In this document: positions 44,516-53,685 of the stretch, in pieces
Position numbering within the stretch: position 1 is the first letter of the stretch
Layout of the letters: each line of letters begins with the position of its first letter
Origin: Leucobacter allii
Lineage (GTDB): Bacteria > Actinomycetota > Actinomycetes > Actinomycetales > Microbacteriaceae
NCBI RefSeq assembly: GCF_022919155.1
Contig: NZ_CP095045.1
Location: 3,348,001-3,412,000, forward strand
DNA length: 64,000 nucleotides
Direction: 5' to 3'
The notes under the pieces: generated by a model
What the model was told of the DNA's origin: nothing
What the model saw: only the letters and a program-made list of their open reading frames with translations
Database searches by the model: none
Translations under genes and position numbers: made by a program

Positions 44516-45714
44516 ATGAGTGAACAGAGCACGATGCGCGCATCCGGCGCGGCGGATCAGCTGCACGGCGGCGACCCCGAGCCGATCCGCTTCCTCGACG
44601 AGACGGGCGCCTACGCCCCCTCGGGAACCGCGGCCGAGTACGCCGCGGAGCTCGAGGGCGTCGGCGTCGAGACGTTCCAGCAGTGGTACGCCGACATGGT
44701 CGTCACCCGCGCCTTCGACACCGAGTGCACCCACCTCCAGCGGCAGGGGCAGCTCGCGCTGTGGGTGCCGAGCGTCGGCCAGGAGGGCTGCCAGGTCGGC
44801 GTCGCCCGCGCGACCGAACCCCAGGACCACGTCTTCCCCGCCTATCGCGAGCACGCCGTCGCCCGGATCCGCGGGGTGCGCCTCCTCGACGTCGCGGCGC
44901 AGTTCCGCGGCGTCACCCACGGCGGCTGGGACATCACCGATCCGGCGAACGGCAACGTGCACCTCTACACCCTCGTGCTCGGCTCGCAGACCCAGCACGC
45001 CACCGGACACGCGCTCGGCCAGGTGCTCGACGCGAAGCGTCGCGCGGGCGACACCGCGCTCGACGCCGGCGAGGCGGGCGTCGCGACCGGCGAGGCGACG
45101 ATGGTCTTCTACGGCGACGGCACGTCGAGCCAGGGGGATCCCAACGAGGCGATGATCTTCGCCGCGAGCTACCAGACCCCGAGGTGTTCGTCGTGCAGAA
45201 CAACGGCTGGGCGATCTCCGTGCCGGTGGCCAGGCAGTCGCGCACCCCGCTGTACCGGCGGGCGCTGGGATTCGGCCTGCGCGCCGTGCAGATCGACGGC
45301 AACGACCCGCTCGCGGCCTACGCGGTCGCGCGCCGCTTCCTGCGCCTCGCCCGCGAGGGCGGGGGGCCCGGCTACATCGAGGCGCTGACCTACCGGATCG
45401 GCGCGCACACCACGGCCGACGACCCGACGCGCTACCGGCCCGAGGGGGAGCTCGAGGAGTGGCAGCGGCGCGACCCCATCGCCCGGCTCGAGGCCTACCT
45501 GCGGGCGCAGGGCGTCGAGGACGCGTTCTTCGCGGCCACCGCCGAGACCGCGGATCGCGAGGCGAAGGCGGTGCGCGACGAGATCCTCGCCCTGCCGGCG
45601 CCCGAGGGCGACTCGATGTTCGCGCACGTGTACGCCGAGCCGCACCCCCGCATCGACGAGCAGCGGGAGTGGTTCGCGCGCTACGAGTCGTCGTTCGAGG
45701 GGGGCGCGGCATGA
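44516..45714 (+). pseudogene. 2-oxoacid dehydrogenase E1 alpha subunit, frameshifted
   Basis: Frame one runs from ATG 44516 (MSEQSTMRASGAADQLHGGD) and contains the TPP motif FYGDGTSSQGDPNEAMIFAA. It goes off at a run of four C (45177-45180). Another frame continues at once with [36 protein letters not shown] and ends [15 protein letters not shown] at 45714. Adding one C joins them into a normal 399-residue E1alpha. The protein decarboxylates a branched-chain 2-oxo acid or pyruvate with E1beta. As the operon's other genes are intact, a sequencing deletion in the C run is as likely as a true mutation. Branched-chain versus pyruvate specificity is not decided here. Confidence 0.85.
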
Positions 45715-46712
45715 GCGGCATCGCCACCCTCGCAGAGCGCACGTCCCTCCCGATCGCGAAGGCGATCAACGAGGGCCTGCGCGCGGCGATGGCGCAGGAC
45801 GATCGCGTCCTGCTCATGGGCGAGGACATCGGACCCCTCGGCGGCGTCTTCCGTGTCACGGACCGCCTGCAGGCGGAGTTCGGCTCGGCCCGCGTCCTCG
45901 ACACGCCGCTCGCCGAGGCCGGCATCGTCGGCAGCGCGATCGGTCTCGCGCTGCGCGGCTACCGGCCCGTCGTCGAGATCCAGTTCGACGGCTTCATCTT
46001 CCCCGCCTTCAACCAGATCGTGACGCAGCTCGCGAGGATCCGCGCGAGGCACGACGGTCAGGTGTCGATGCCCGTCGTCATCCGCGTGCCCTACGGCGGC
46101 CACATCAACTCGATCGAGCACCACGAGGAGAGCCCGGAGGCGTACTTCGCCCACACCCCGGGGCTCCGCGTCGTCGCGCCGTCCACCGCGAACGACGCGT
46201 ACTGGATGATCCAGCAGGCGATCGCCTCCGACGATCCCGTGCTGTTCTTCGAGCCGAAGGCCAAGTACTGGCACAAGGGCGAGGTCGACCCCGCGGCCCC
46301 GTCCGCCGAGCTGCACCGCTCGCGCATCGCGCGGACCGGCACGGACTGCACGGTCGTCGGCTTCGGCGCGATGGTGACCACGCTGCTGCAGGCGGCCGAG
46401 ATCGCCGCGGCCGAGGGCACGAGCCTCGAGGTCGTCGATCTGCGCACCGTCTCGCCCATCGACTACGAGCCCCTGCTCGCCTCGGTCCGCAAGACCGGCC
46501 GTCTCGTCGTCGCCCAGGAGGCCTCGGGGAACGCGAGCGTCGGCAGCGAGATCGCGGCGACGGTCGCCGAGCGGGCCTTCTACTCCCTGCAGGCACCCGT
46601 GCTGCGCGTCTCGGGCTACGACGTCCCGTTCCCCGCCGCGGCCATCGAGCCGCTCTTCCTGCCCGACGCCGACCGCGTGCTCGAGGCGGTCGACCGCACG
46701 ATGCACTACTGA
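45711..46712 (+). CDS. 2-oxoacid dehydrogenase E1 beta subunit
   Basis: 333 residues from ATG 45711, overlapping the E1alpha stop by 4 bases. The transketolase-like Pyr domain includes [19 protein letters not shown] (catalytic Glu in GEDIG) and [18 protein letters not shown]. The C-terminal domain has [18 protein letters not shown] and [20 protein letters not shown]. It forms the alpha2-beta2 E1 with the previous gene. Its match to the branched-chain type is suggested by [21 protein letters not shown]2 follows after 50 bases. Confidence 0.95.
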   Translation: MSGIATLAERTSLPIAKAINEGLRAAMAQDDRVLLMGEDIGPLGGVFRVTDRLQAEFGSARVLDTPLAEAGIVGSAIGLALRGYRPVVEIQFDGFIFPAFNQIVTQLARIRARHDGQVSMPVVIRVPYGGHINSIEHHEESPEAYFAHTPGLRVVAPSTANDAYWMIQQAIASDDPVLFFEPKAKYWHKGEVDPAAPSAELHRSRIARTGTDCTVVGFGAMVTTLLQAAEIAAAEGTSLEVVDLRTVSPIDYEPLLASVRKTGRLVVAQEASGNASVGSEIAATVAERAFYSLQAPVLRVSGYDVPFPAAAIEPLFLPDADRVLEAVDRTMHY

Positions 46713-46762
46713 CCGGGCCGCCCGTCCGCGCCCGAATCGCCACCGAACCCCAGGAGCCCCCG

Positions 46763-48118
46763 ATGAGCGAGATGACCTTCCCCCTCCCCGACGTCGGCGA
46801 GGGGCTGACCGAGGCCGAGATCGTGTCGTGGCAGGTCGCTCCGGGCGACGCCGTGGCGCTCAACCAGGTGATCTGCGAGATCGAGACGGCGAAGTCGCTC
46901 GTCGAGCTCCCGTCGCCCTTCGTCGGCACCGTGACCGAGCTGCTCGCCGAGGTCGGCGCGACCGTTCCCGTCGGGGAGGCGATCCTCCGAGTCGAGGTCG
47001 TGGGCGACGACGCCCCCGAGACGTCCGGGAATCGCGCTGCGGCGCCTCCCCGGGACACCGCGGAGACGCGCGACGCCGTGACCGATGCGACGGCGAGCGT
47101 CGAGCACGAGGAGCCGGGACCGTCCGCCGCGGAGGAGCCGGGCGGCGCCGTGCTCGTCGGCTACGGCACCGGCGGCTCCGCGGCCTCCCGCCGCCGTCGC
47201 GGGGGCGAGCCGCTGCTGGCCGTGCCCGGCCACGCGGCGATCCCGGTGGCCGAGGCCGCGCCGATCCTCGCGAAGCCCCCGATCCGCAAGCTCGCGAAGG
47301 ACCTCGGCGTCGATCTCGCGCAGGTGGCGGGCACGGGCATCGCGGGCGAGGTGCTCCGCGACGACGTGGTGCGTCAGGCCTCGCAGGCGAGTCTCTTCCG
47401 CAATCTCTCGACCCCCGAGCCCTCGGCCGCGCGCGAGGAACGGATCCCGCTCAAGGGCATCCGGAAGCTGACGGCGAAGGCCATGGTCGAGAGCGCCTTC
47501 GAGGCGCCGCACGTGAGCGTCTTCACCGACGTCGACGCCACCCGCACCATGGAGTTCGTGAAGCGTCTCAAGGCCTCCACCGACTTCGCCGGGGTGAAGG
47601 TGTCGCCGCTGCTCATCTTCGCGAAGGCGATGCTGTGGGCGATCCGGCGCAACCCCGAGGTGAACTCGACCTTCACCGAGACCGAGATCATCCGGCACCA
47701 CTTCGTGAACCTCGGGATCGCGGCGGCGACCCCGCGCGGGCTCGTCGTGCCGAACATCAAGGACGCGCAGGAGCTCAGCCTGCTCGAGCTCGCGGGGGCC
47801 ATCGAGCAGCTCACCATCACCGCGCGCGACGGCCGCACGCAGCCGGCGGAGATGTCGGGCGGCACCGTCACCATCTCGAACATCGGCGTCTTCGGCATGG
47901 ACTTCGGCACGCCGATCCTCAACCCGGGGGAGTGCGCGATCATGGCGATGGGCACGATCCGCGAGAAGCCCTGGGTCGTGGACGGCGAGGTGCGCCCGCG
48001 CATGGTGACGACCGTGGGCGGCTCCTTCGACCACCGCATCGTCGACGGCGACGTCATCTCCCGCTTCGTGGCGGACGTGGCCTCCGTGCTCGAGGAGCCG
48101 GCGCTCCTGCTCGACTGA
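46763..48118 (+). CDS. 2-oxoacid dehydrogenase E2 (dihydrolipoyl acyltransferase)
   Basis: 451 residues. The lipoyl domain is 1-80, with the modified Lys44 in [17 protein letters not shown]. An acidic linker follows, then the peripheral subunit-binding domain ([20 protein letters not shown]). The catalytic core has [11 protein letters not shown] with the active His and Asp. It transfers the acyl group to CoA. There is one lipoyl domain only, as in branched-chain BkdC-type E2s. No E3 gene lies in the window, so E3 must be shared from elsewhere. Exact substrate class (branched-chain versus pyruvate) is inferred. Confidence 0.95.
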   Translation: MSEMTFPLPDVGEGLTEAEIVSWQVAPGDAVALNQVICEIETAKSLVELPSPFVGTVTELLAEVGATVPVGEAILRVEVVGDDAPETSGNRAAAPPRDTAETRDAVTDATASVEHEEPGPSAAEEPGGAVLVGYGTGGSAASRRRRGGEPLLAVPGHAAIPVAEAAPILAKPPIRKLAKDLGVDLAQVAGTGIAGEVLRDDVVRQASQASLFRNLSTPEPSAAREERIPLKGIRKLTAKAMVESAFEAPHVSVFTDVDATRTMEFVKRLKASTDFAGVKVSPLLIFAKAMLWAIRRNPEVNSTFTETEIIRHHFVNLGIAAATPRGLVVPNIKDAQELSLLELAGAIEQLTITARDGRTQPAEMSGGTVTISNIGVFGMDFGTPILNPGECAIMAMGTIREKPWVVDGEVRPRMVTTVGGSFDHRIVDGDVISRFVADVASVLEEPALLLD

Positions 48119-48185
48119 TCGCCCGGGCCGCCCGCGGGCGGCCTGGCGCCGCCGGATCGTGCGGGCGTAGGGTGGGAGGGCAGTG

Positions 48186-48281
48186 ATGAACGCCTCGGCG
48201 CCCGGCCCGGAGGACCGCTCCGCGCCGCCGGGCGACGGGGGTCGACGCCGCCCACCGGCGGAGAAGGAGGGCCATCCGTGA
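48186..48281 (+). CDS. possible 31-residue leader ORF before alcohol dehydrogenase
   Basis: ATG 48186 opens MNASAPGPEDRSAPPGDG and continues GRRRPPAEKEGHP to TGA 48279-48281, which overlaps the GTG start of the dehydrogenase gene as GTGA. A TAGGGT box lies upstream. Ribosomes finishing here could restart at the dehydrogenase. In G+C-rich DNA such short frames arise by chance, so this is tentative. Confidence 0.25.
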   Translation: MNASAPGPEDRSAPPGDGGRRRPPAEKEGHP

Positions 48282-49378
48282 AGATCCAGGCGGCGGTCGC
48301 GACCGCACCCCAGACCGACCTCGAGATCCGCGAGCTGGAGCTCGACGAGCCCCGCCCCGACGAGGTGACGGTGCGCCTCGTCGCGAGCGGCGTGTGCCAC
48401 ACCGACGCGATCGTGCGCGATCAGTGGTATCCGGTGCCGCTGCCCGCCGTGCTCGGCCACGAGGGATCCGGCGTCGTCGAGGCCGTCGGCGCCGATGTGA
48501 CCGACCTCGCCGTCGGCGACAAGGTCGTGCTCGCCCCGGCGTCCTGCGGGGTCTGCGAGCACTGCATCGCCGGTCACCCGCAGTACTGCGTCGACTTCTC
48601 CCCGCTCAACTTCGGCGGCAGCCGGCCGGACGGCGCCCGGATGTTCTCCGAGCACGGCAGTCCGATCTCCTCGAACTTCTTCGGCCAGTCCTCCTTCGCG
48701 TCCGTGACGAACGTGCGAGCGCGCAACGCGGTGAAGGTGGCCGACGACGCGCCGCTCGAACTGCTCGGCCCGCTCGGCTGCGGCATCATGACGGGCTCGG
48801 GCTCCGTGCTCAACGTGCTGCGCCCGGGGGCGGGGGAGTCCATCGCGGTGTTCGGCACGGGGGCCGTCGGCCTCGCAGGGATGCTCGCCGCCGTCGCCTC
48901 CGGGGCGACGACGATCATCATGGTCGACATCGTCCCCTCCCGACTCGAGTTCGCGAAGGAGCTCGGCGCGACCCACGTCGTCGACTCGCGGGAGGTCGAT
49001 CCGGTCGAGGCGATCCGGGAGATCACCGGGGGCCGCGGCGTGCAGTACGCGCTCGACACCACGGGCGTGCCGCAGGTGTTCGCGCAGATGACGAAGTCGC
49101 TCGCGCTCCGCGGCCACGGCGTGCTCGTGGGCGCCGCGAAGCTCGGCACCGAGGCGCCGTTCGACATCGGCACGCTGCTCACCAGCGGGATCAGCATCTC
49201 GATGGTGGTCGAGGGCGATGCGGTGCCGCGGGAGTTCATCCCGAAGCTCATCGCGCTCCACGAGCGCGGACTGTTCCCGTTCGACCGTCTCGTGAAGCGC
49301 TACCCCTTCGCGGAGATCAACCGGGCCTTCGCGGATTCGGAGTCGGGCGAGACCATCAAGCCCGTGCTCGTGTACTGA
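48278..49378 (+). CDS. zinc-dependent NAD alcohol dehydrogenase (aryl-alcohol type)
   Basis: 366 residues from GTG 48278, preceded by AAGGAGG. It belongs to the MDR superfamily. Catalytic zinc ligands are Cys40 in GVCHTD and His61/Glu62 in GHEGSG, with the third Cys in PLGCGIMTG. The structural-zinc lobe has four Cys (90, 93, 96, 104) in CGVCEHCIAGHPQYC. The nucleotide fold is FGTGAVGLAG, with VDIVPSR where Asp selects NAD. It resembles benzyl-/aryl-alcohol dehydrogenases. It converges with the ABC ATPase gene, leaving 22 bases. It might contribute alcohol oxidation to the neighbouring catabolic cluster. Confidence 0.92.
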   Translation: MKIQAAVATAPQTDLEIRELELDEPRPDEVTVRLVASGVCHTDAIVRDQWYPVPLPAVLGHEGSGVVEAVGADVTDLAVGDKVVLAPASCGVCEHCIAGHPQYCVDFSPLNFGGSRPDGARMFSEHGSPISSNFFGQSSFASVTNVRARNAVKVADDAPLELLGPLGCGIMTGSGSVLNVLRPGAGESIAVFGTGAVGLAGMLAAVASGATTIIMVDIVPSRLEFAKELGATHVVDSREVDPVEAIREITGGRGVQYALDTTGVPQVFAQMTKSLALRGHGVLVGAAKLGTEAPFDIGTLLTSGISISMVVEGDAVPREFIPKLIALHERGLFPFDRLVKRYPFAEINRAFADSESGETIKPVLVY

Positions 49379-49400
49379 CCGGCAGCCGGCTCCGATCGGC

Positions 49401-50453
49401 CTACGCCGTGAGCACGGCGATGTCGGCCGCGTCGACGTGGAACCGCTCGGGCAGGCCCTGCGCGCGGCGCTGGGCCGGGATCCGGGCGACGACGCCCGGG
49501 CCGCCGGCGACCTCGAGATGCAGCACGACGTCCTCGCCGAGATACACCTCGCGGGCGACCGGGGCGTCGAAGGTCGCCGCGGCGTCGTCGTGCGCGCCCG
49601 GGGACACCGCCCCGCTGCGGAAGGCGAGGGCGTCGCCCGGACGGGCGTCCGGGAGGCCCGAGAAGCGGATGCCGCCGGCCACCGCGATCCCGCCGGACGC
49701 CTCCTCCACGGTGAGGATGTTCTCGAAGCCGATGAAGTCGGCGACGTAGCGCGTCGTGGGCGCGTCGAAGATCTCCTGCGGGGTGCCCGACTGCTCGATC
49801 CGACCGGCGTTCATGATCACGATCCGGTCGGAGATGGCGAGCGCCTCCTCCTGATCGTGGGTCACGTAGATCGAGGTGTGCCCGAACTCGTCGTGGAGCC
49901 GCCTGACCTCGTCGCGCATGGCCACGCGGAGCTTGGCGTCGAGGTTCGACAGCGGCTCGTCGTAGAGCATCACCTCGCCCGCGGCGACCAGGCCGCGCGC
50001 GAGCGCGATCCGCTGCTGCTGCCCGCCGGAGAGCTCGTGGGGGTACCGCTCCGCGTACGCGCTCATGCCGACCGACTCGAGGGCGCGCGCCGCGATCGCC
50101 CGCTGCTCCGCGCGCGAGCCCTGCTTGCGCCGCCGCAGCGGGAACTCGACGTTCGCGCGCGCCGACATGTGCGGCCAGATCGCGTAGCTCTGGAACACCA
50201 TGCCGACCCGGCGACGGTGCGGGGGAGTGAAGTCGGCGAGCTCGCTGTCGACGACGGTGTCCTCGCCGATGCGGATCCTGCCCGCGCTCGGCGTCTCCAG
50301 ACCCGCGACGCAGCGCAGCGTCGTCGTCTTGCCGCAGCCGCTCGGACCGAGCAGGGTGATGAACTCCCCCCGCTCGATGCGCAGGTCGATCGAATGGAGA
50401 ACGCGGGTGGAGTTGAAGGTCTTCGCGAGACCCTCGATCGCGATGCCGCCCAT
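49401..50453 (-). CDS. ABC transporter ATP-binding protein (Fbp/Pot type)
   Basis: 350 residues from ATG 50453. The ATPase has Walker A GPSGCGKT, Q-loop VFQSYAIWPHM, signature LSGGQQQRIALARGL and Walker B VMLYDEPLSNLDAKL, then the H-loop YVTHDQEEALAI. The C-terminal TOBE domain covers about 275-350. This is the MalK/PotA/FbpC class that powers importers. No permease or binding-protein gene is on this arm; the matching lipoprotein and double permease are on the divergent operon 5 kb away. It is the last gene of the minus-strand operon that begins with the GMC oxidoreductase. Confidence 0.95.
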   Translation of the reverse strand: MGGIAIEGLAKTFNSTRVLHSIDLRIERGEFITLLGPSGCGKTTTLRCVAGLETPSAGRIRIGEDTVVDSELADFTPPHRRRVGMVFQSYAIWPHMSARANVEFPLRRRKQGSRAEQRAIAARALESVGMSAYAERYPHELSGGQQQRIALARGLVAAGEVMLYDEPLSNLDAKLRVAMRDEVRRLHDEFGHTSIYVTHDQEEALAISDRIVIMNAGRIEQSGTPQEIFDAPTTRYVADFIGFENILTVEEASGGIAVAGGIRFSGLPDARPGDALAFRSGAVSPGAHDDAAATFDAPVAREVYLGEDVVLHLEVAGGPGVVARIPAQRRAQGLPERFHVDAADIAVLTA

Positions 50454-50482
50454 GCCGGGATTCCTCTCTGCTCGCGGCCGCG

Positions 50483-51637
50483 CTAGAGCGCGCCGCCCTG
50501 TTCGGTGATCATGCGGATGGCCGTCGCCGTGACGAAGTCGACCTGCCGTCGGATGAGCTCCAGCGCCGCGGGGGTGTCCCGCGAGACGAGCGCCTCGGCG
50601 ATCCGCGGGATGAAGGGATGCCCCTCCCGGTCCTGCCACATCCGCGAGCGGTAGCTCTCGCGCCAGACCGTGGCGATGCTGAGCTGCCGGAAGTGCTGCA
50701 CGAGCTGCCGGGACCCGGCGAGGCCGACGATGGTGCAGTGGAACTCGAGATTCGCCTCGAGGAAGGCGTCGAGCTCGGCCGAGGTGCTCGTCGGCGCGGT
50801 CGCGAGCGCCGCGGCCCGCTCTGCGATCGCGGCGAGCTCCTCATCGGAGGCGCGGGCGAGGTACTGGTCGACCACCCCCGTCTCGATCGTGGCCCGCGCC
50901 CCGTAGAGATTCCGCACGAGCGCCTCGGTGACGGGCGTCGGCGCGAAGCCCCCGTCCACCGTTCGTTCGACGAGGTTCTCGGTGACGAGCCGGACGAGCG
51001 CGTTGTAGACGTAGGCCGAGTCGGCCTCGAGCTCGGCGGCGAGCCCGGCCACCTCGAGGGCGCTGCCGAGCGGGGTGCGGCGGGTGAGCACCCAGGAGCG
51101 CACGCCCGCGTAGACGGCGGCCTCCGTCGACTGCTCGAGCGCGCCGAAACGGCCGCGGTAGTAGGCGAGCGGCTCGCCCGGCCGGGCCTCCGCGCTCACG
51201 ACGGTGCCGAGGAAGACGGTGTGGGTGCCGCCGACGGCGGTCTCCGCGACGGTGCACTCCACGGTCGCGAGCGCGCCGTCGAGCAGGGGCAGGCCGTGGG
51301 GGCCCGCGCTCCAGGGGACGTCGGCGAACTTGTCCTCGCCCTTGCGGCCGAAGTGCCTGGCGAGGAGATCCTGCTCCACCGACAGGATGCTGATCGCGAA
51401 GCGGCCGGAGCGGGCGACGGCGTCGTGCGTCGTGCTCGAGCGGTTGAGGCACACGAGCATCATTGGGGGGTCCATGGACAGCGAGGACACGGCGGAGGCG
51501 GTCGTGCCGTACCGGCGCTCGCCGTCGTCGGTGGTGATGACGGTGACGCCGGAGGCGAAGTGCCCGGCCACGTTGCGGAAGACGGATTCGTCGACGGTGA
51601 TCCGGGCGTCGTCGACCGGATGCGCGTGCTGCGGCAT
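50483..51637 (-). CDS. flavin reductase-GntR (wHTH + FCD) fusion protein
   Basis: 384 residues with two functions in one chain. Residues 15-170 are a flavin reductase-like (HpaC/NtaB) FMN-binding split barrel: FRNVAGHFASGVTVITTDDG, then YGTTASAVSSLSMDPPMM, LVCLNRSSTTHDAV and GRFAISIL. Residues 183-238 form a winged helix (GSALEVAGLAAELEADSAYV, then LVRLVTENLVERT), and 240-384 an FCD-like all-helical ligand domain (IETGVVDQYLARASDEELAA, then FLEANLEFHCTIVGLAGS). The reductase part should supply reduced flavin to the LLM monooxygenase encoded at 59034. The second part looks like a GntR/FadR sensor. A single redox- or ligand-controlled regulator-enzyme is the inference. It starts 34 bases after the MarR gene. 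Confidence 0.88.
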   Translation of the reverse strand: MPQHAHPVDDARITVDESVFRNVAGHFASGVTVITTDDGERRYGTTASAVSSLSMDPPMMLVCLNRSSTTHDAVARSGRFAISILSVEQDLLARHFGRKGEDKFADVPWSAGPHGLPLLDGALATVECTVAETAVGGTHTVFLGTVVSAEARPGEPLAYYRGRFGALEQSTEAAVYAGVRSWVLTRRTPLGSALEVAGLAAELEADSAYVYNALVRLVTENLVERTVDGGFAPTPVTEALVRNLYGARATIETGVVDQYLARASDEELAAIAERAAALATAPTSTSAELDAFLEANLEFHCTIVGLAGSRQLVQHFRQLSIATVWRESYRSRMWQDREGHPFIPRIAEALVSRDTPAALELIRRQVDFVTATAIRMITEQGGAL

Positions 51638-51671
51638 GCTGACTGCTTTCTCTGGGATGGCGGATGCGGGT

Positions 51672-52220
51672 TCAGGTGTTCACGGCGCGGCCGGGGCCGA
51701 AGGCGCTGCCGCGGGGGCTCGTCATGACCTTGCCGAGGAGGCCGAGGAGGATCTGCTGCTCGGGGGTCGACAGCGGGGAGAGCCAGCCCTCGGTGATCTC
51801 GAGGTGCCTGCGGTAGATGCCCGCGGTGAGCTCGGCGCCCGAGTCGGTGAGCGAGATGACGATGGAGCGCTGGTCCGTCGGCGAGTCAGCGGTGGTCGCG
51901 TAGCCGCTCGCGACGAGCGACTTGTAGGCGCCGGAGACCGCGGCGCGGCTCATCGAGGTGCGCGCCGCGATGCGGTGCGGCTCCTGCGGCCCGCCCACCC
52001 AGAGATCGAAGCAGACGCGGAAGCTGGCCCAGGTGAGACCGTCGAGCTGCAGCTCGTGCTCGGCCTCCACGGACATGAGCTTCGTGACGCGGCGGATGAG
52101 CAGGCCGATCGCCCCCGCCGGCCCCGCCCCGAGCGGGCCGAACTCCGTGCGGGCGCGCTCCTCGGCCTCCGCGACGAAGTCGAGGAACCCGTCGCGTCCG
52201 CTGTGCTGCTGGTCTGCCAT
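51672..52220 (-). CDS. MarR-family transcriptional regulator
   Basis: 182 residues, starting 3 bases after the aldehyde dehydrogenase stop. The winged helix has LTWASFRVCFDLWVGGPQEP, then RIAARTSMSRAAVSGAYKSL as recognition helix, and the wing TTADSPTDQRSIVISLTDSG. A long helical N-terminus and C-terminus support dimerisation. MarR proteins often repress catabolic operons and are released by the aromatic or acid substrate. A palindromic AGTT-GACT-AACT motif lies at the divergent operon's promoter and is its likely operator. Confidence 0.92.
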   Translation of the reverse strand: MADQQHSGRDGFLDFVAEAEERARTEFGPLGAGPAGAIGLLIRRVTKLMSVEAEHELQLDGLTWASFRVCFDLWVGGPQEPHRIAARTSMSRAAVSGAYKSLVASGYATTADSPTDQRSIVISLTDSGAELTAGIYRRHLEITEGWLSPLSTPEQQILLGLLGKVMTSPRGSAFGPGRAVNT

Positions 52221-52223
52221 GTC

Positions 52224-53672
52224 CTACCTCGCCGTTCCGATGGTCTTGAGCTCGCAGAAGGCGTCGAGGCCCGCGGCCCCGCCCTCCCGGCCGATGCCGC
52301 TCTCCCGCATGCCGCCGAAGGGGACGGCGGGGTCGGGCATGGGCGTGCGGTTCACCCACGCCATGCCGACGTCCAGCCGTTCGGCGACCGCCCGTGCCCG
52401 CGCCGCGTCCGAGCCCCACACGGTGGCCCCGAGCCCGAAGGGGCCGTCGTTGACCCGGTCGACCACGGCGTCGAGGTCGTCGTAGGCGACGAGCGGGAGG
52501 ATCGGCCCGAACTGCTCGTCGTCGACGAGCGCCGTGCCCTCCGCGGCGCCGATGACGAGCGTCGGGGGGATGAACTGGCCCGATCCCGGGGCCGCGGCCG
52601 CCGCGCCGGCGACGAGCTCGCCCGTCCCGGCGTCCGCCTCGGCGATCAGGGCGCGCACCCGCTCGTACTGCGCGGGGGCGGTGAGCGCGGGGTGCGTCGC
52701 GTCGTCGTCGAACGGCGTGCCGACGCGCGCGGCCGTCGCGAGGTCCGCGAGCGCCGCCGCGAGCGGCGCAGCGAGGCCTTCCGGCGCGTAGACCCGCTTC
52801 GTCGCGACGCAGGCCTGCCCGCTCGAGGCGAAGGCCGAGCGGAAGATCTGCGGGGCGATCTCGGCGACGTCGGCGTCGGGGAGCACGATCGCGGGATCGT
52901 TGCCGCCGAGCTCGAGCTGGACGCGCTTCAGCGCGCCCGCGGCGGCGGCCATGACGGCCTTGCCCGCGGCGCGCGACCCGGTCAGCGTGATGAGCGCGGT
53001 GCGCGGGTGCTCCACGAGGCGGCGGCCGATCGCGGCATCGCCCGCGACGACCCGGAAGACGCCGACGGGGAGCACCGGGGCGAGCACGCGCTCGAGCAGG
53101 AGCGCGGTGAGCGGGGTCTCGGGGGAGGGCTTCGACACGACGGTGTTGCCGAGGAGCACGGCCACGGCGAGCTTGTTCACGAGCATGAGCAGCGGCATGT
53201 TCGCCGGCGTGATGGCGACGACCACCCCGAGCGGCTCCCGGACGAGCCTGAGCTCGCCGTGCGCGTCGTCGCGGAGCGTCTGGGCGGGGATCTCGAGCTC
53301 GGCGAAGTGGCGGAGGGCCGCGACCGAGGCCCGCACCTCCATGTCCGCCGCGGACCGGAGCTTGCCGTTCTCGAAGCAGATGAGGTGCAGGAAGTCCTCG
53401 GCGTGCCGCTCGAGCACCTCGGCCGCCGCGACGAGCGCCGCGCGTCGCGCCGCCTCGTCGCGCCGCCAGGCGCCGAAGGCCGCGTGCGCCGCCGCGACGG
53501 CCGCGTCGGCCTCCGCGGGCGTCGCGACGGCGTGGTCGAAGCCCCACTCCGTGCGCCAGGGCACGGTGACGCGCCCCGCGGGGCGACCCGGCGGGATCGC
53601 GTCGAGGCCGTGCTCGGCGAGGAGGGCGCCGAGCCGCGCGTACCAGCGGCCGGCGGCGGATTCGTCGTGCAT
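52224..53672 (-). CDS. aldehyde dehydrogenase
   Basis: 482 residues. It oxidises an aldehyde to an acid with NAD(P). Catalytic Cys288 lies in FASSGQACVATKR, the general base Glu254 in VQLELGGNDPAIV, and Asn158 in ITPANMPLLML. TGSRAAGKAVM is the nucleotide strand. MPDPAVPFGGMRESGIGREG closes the oligomerisation domain. It is full length. It follows the GMC oxidoreductase gene (13 bases) and precedes the MarR gene (3 bases), so alcohol to aldehyde to acid oxidation is a natural pair of steps. Confidence 0.95.
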   Translation of the reverse strand: MHDESAAGRWYARLGALLAEHGLDAIPPGRPAGRVTVPWRTEWGFDHAVATPAEADAAVAAAHAAFGAWRRDEAARRAALVAAAEVLERHAEDFLHLICFENGKLRSAADMEVRASVAALRHFAELEIPAQTLRDDAHGELRLVREPLGVVVAITPANMPLLMLVNKLAVAVLLGNTVVSKPSPETPLTALLLERVLAPVLPVGVFRVVAGDAAIGRRLVEHPRTALITLTGSRAAGKAVMAAAAGALKRVQLELGGNDPAIVLPDADVAEIAPQIFRSAFASSGQACVATKRVYAPEGLAAPLAAALADLATAARVGTPFDDDATHPALTAPAQYERVRALIAEADAGTGELVAGAAAAAPGSGQFIPPTLVIGAAEGTALVDDEQFGPILPLVAYDDLDAVVDRVNDGPFGLGATVWGSDAARARAVAERLDVGMAWVNRTPMPDPAVPFGGMRESGIGREGGAAGLDAFCELKTIGTAR

Positions 53673-53685
53673 GCGGTGTCCCTTT

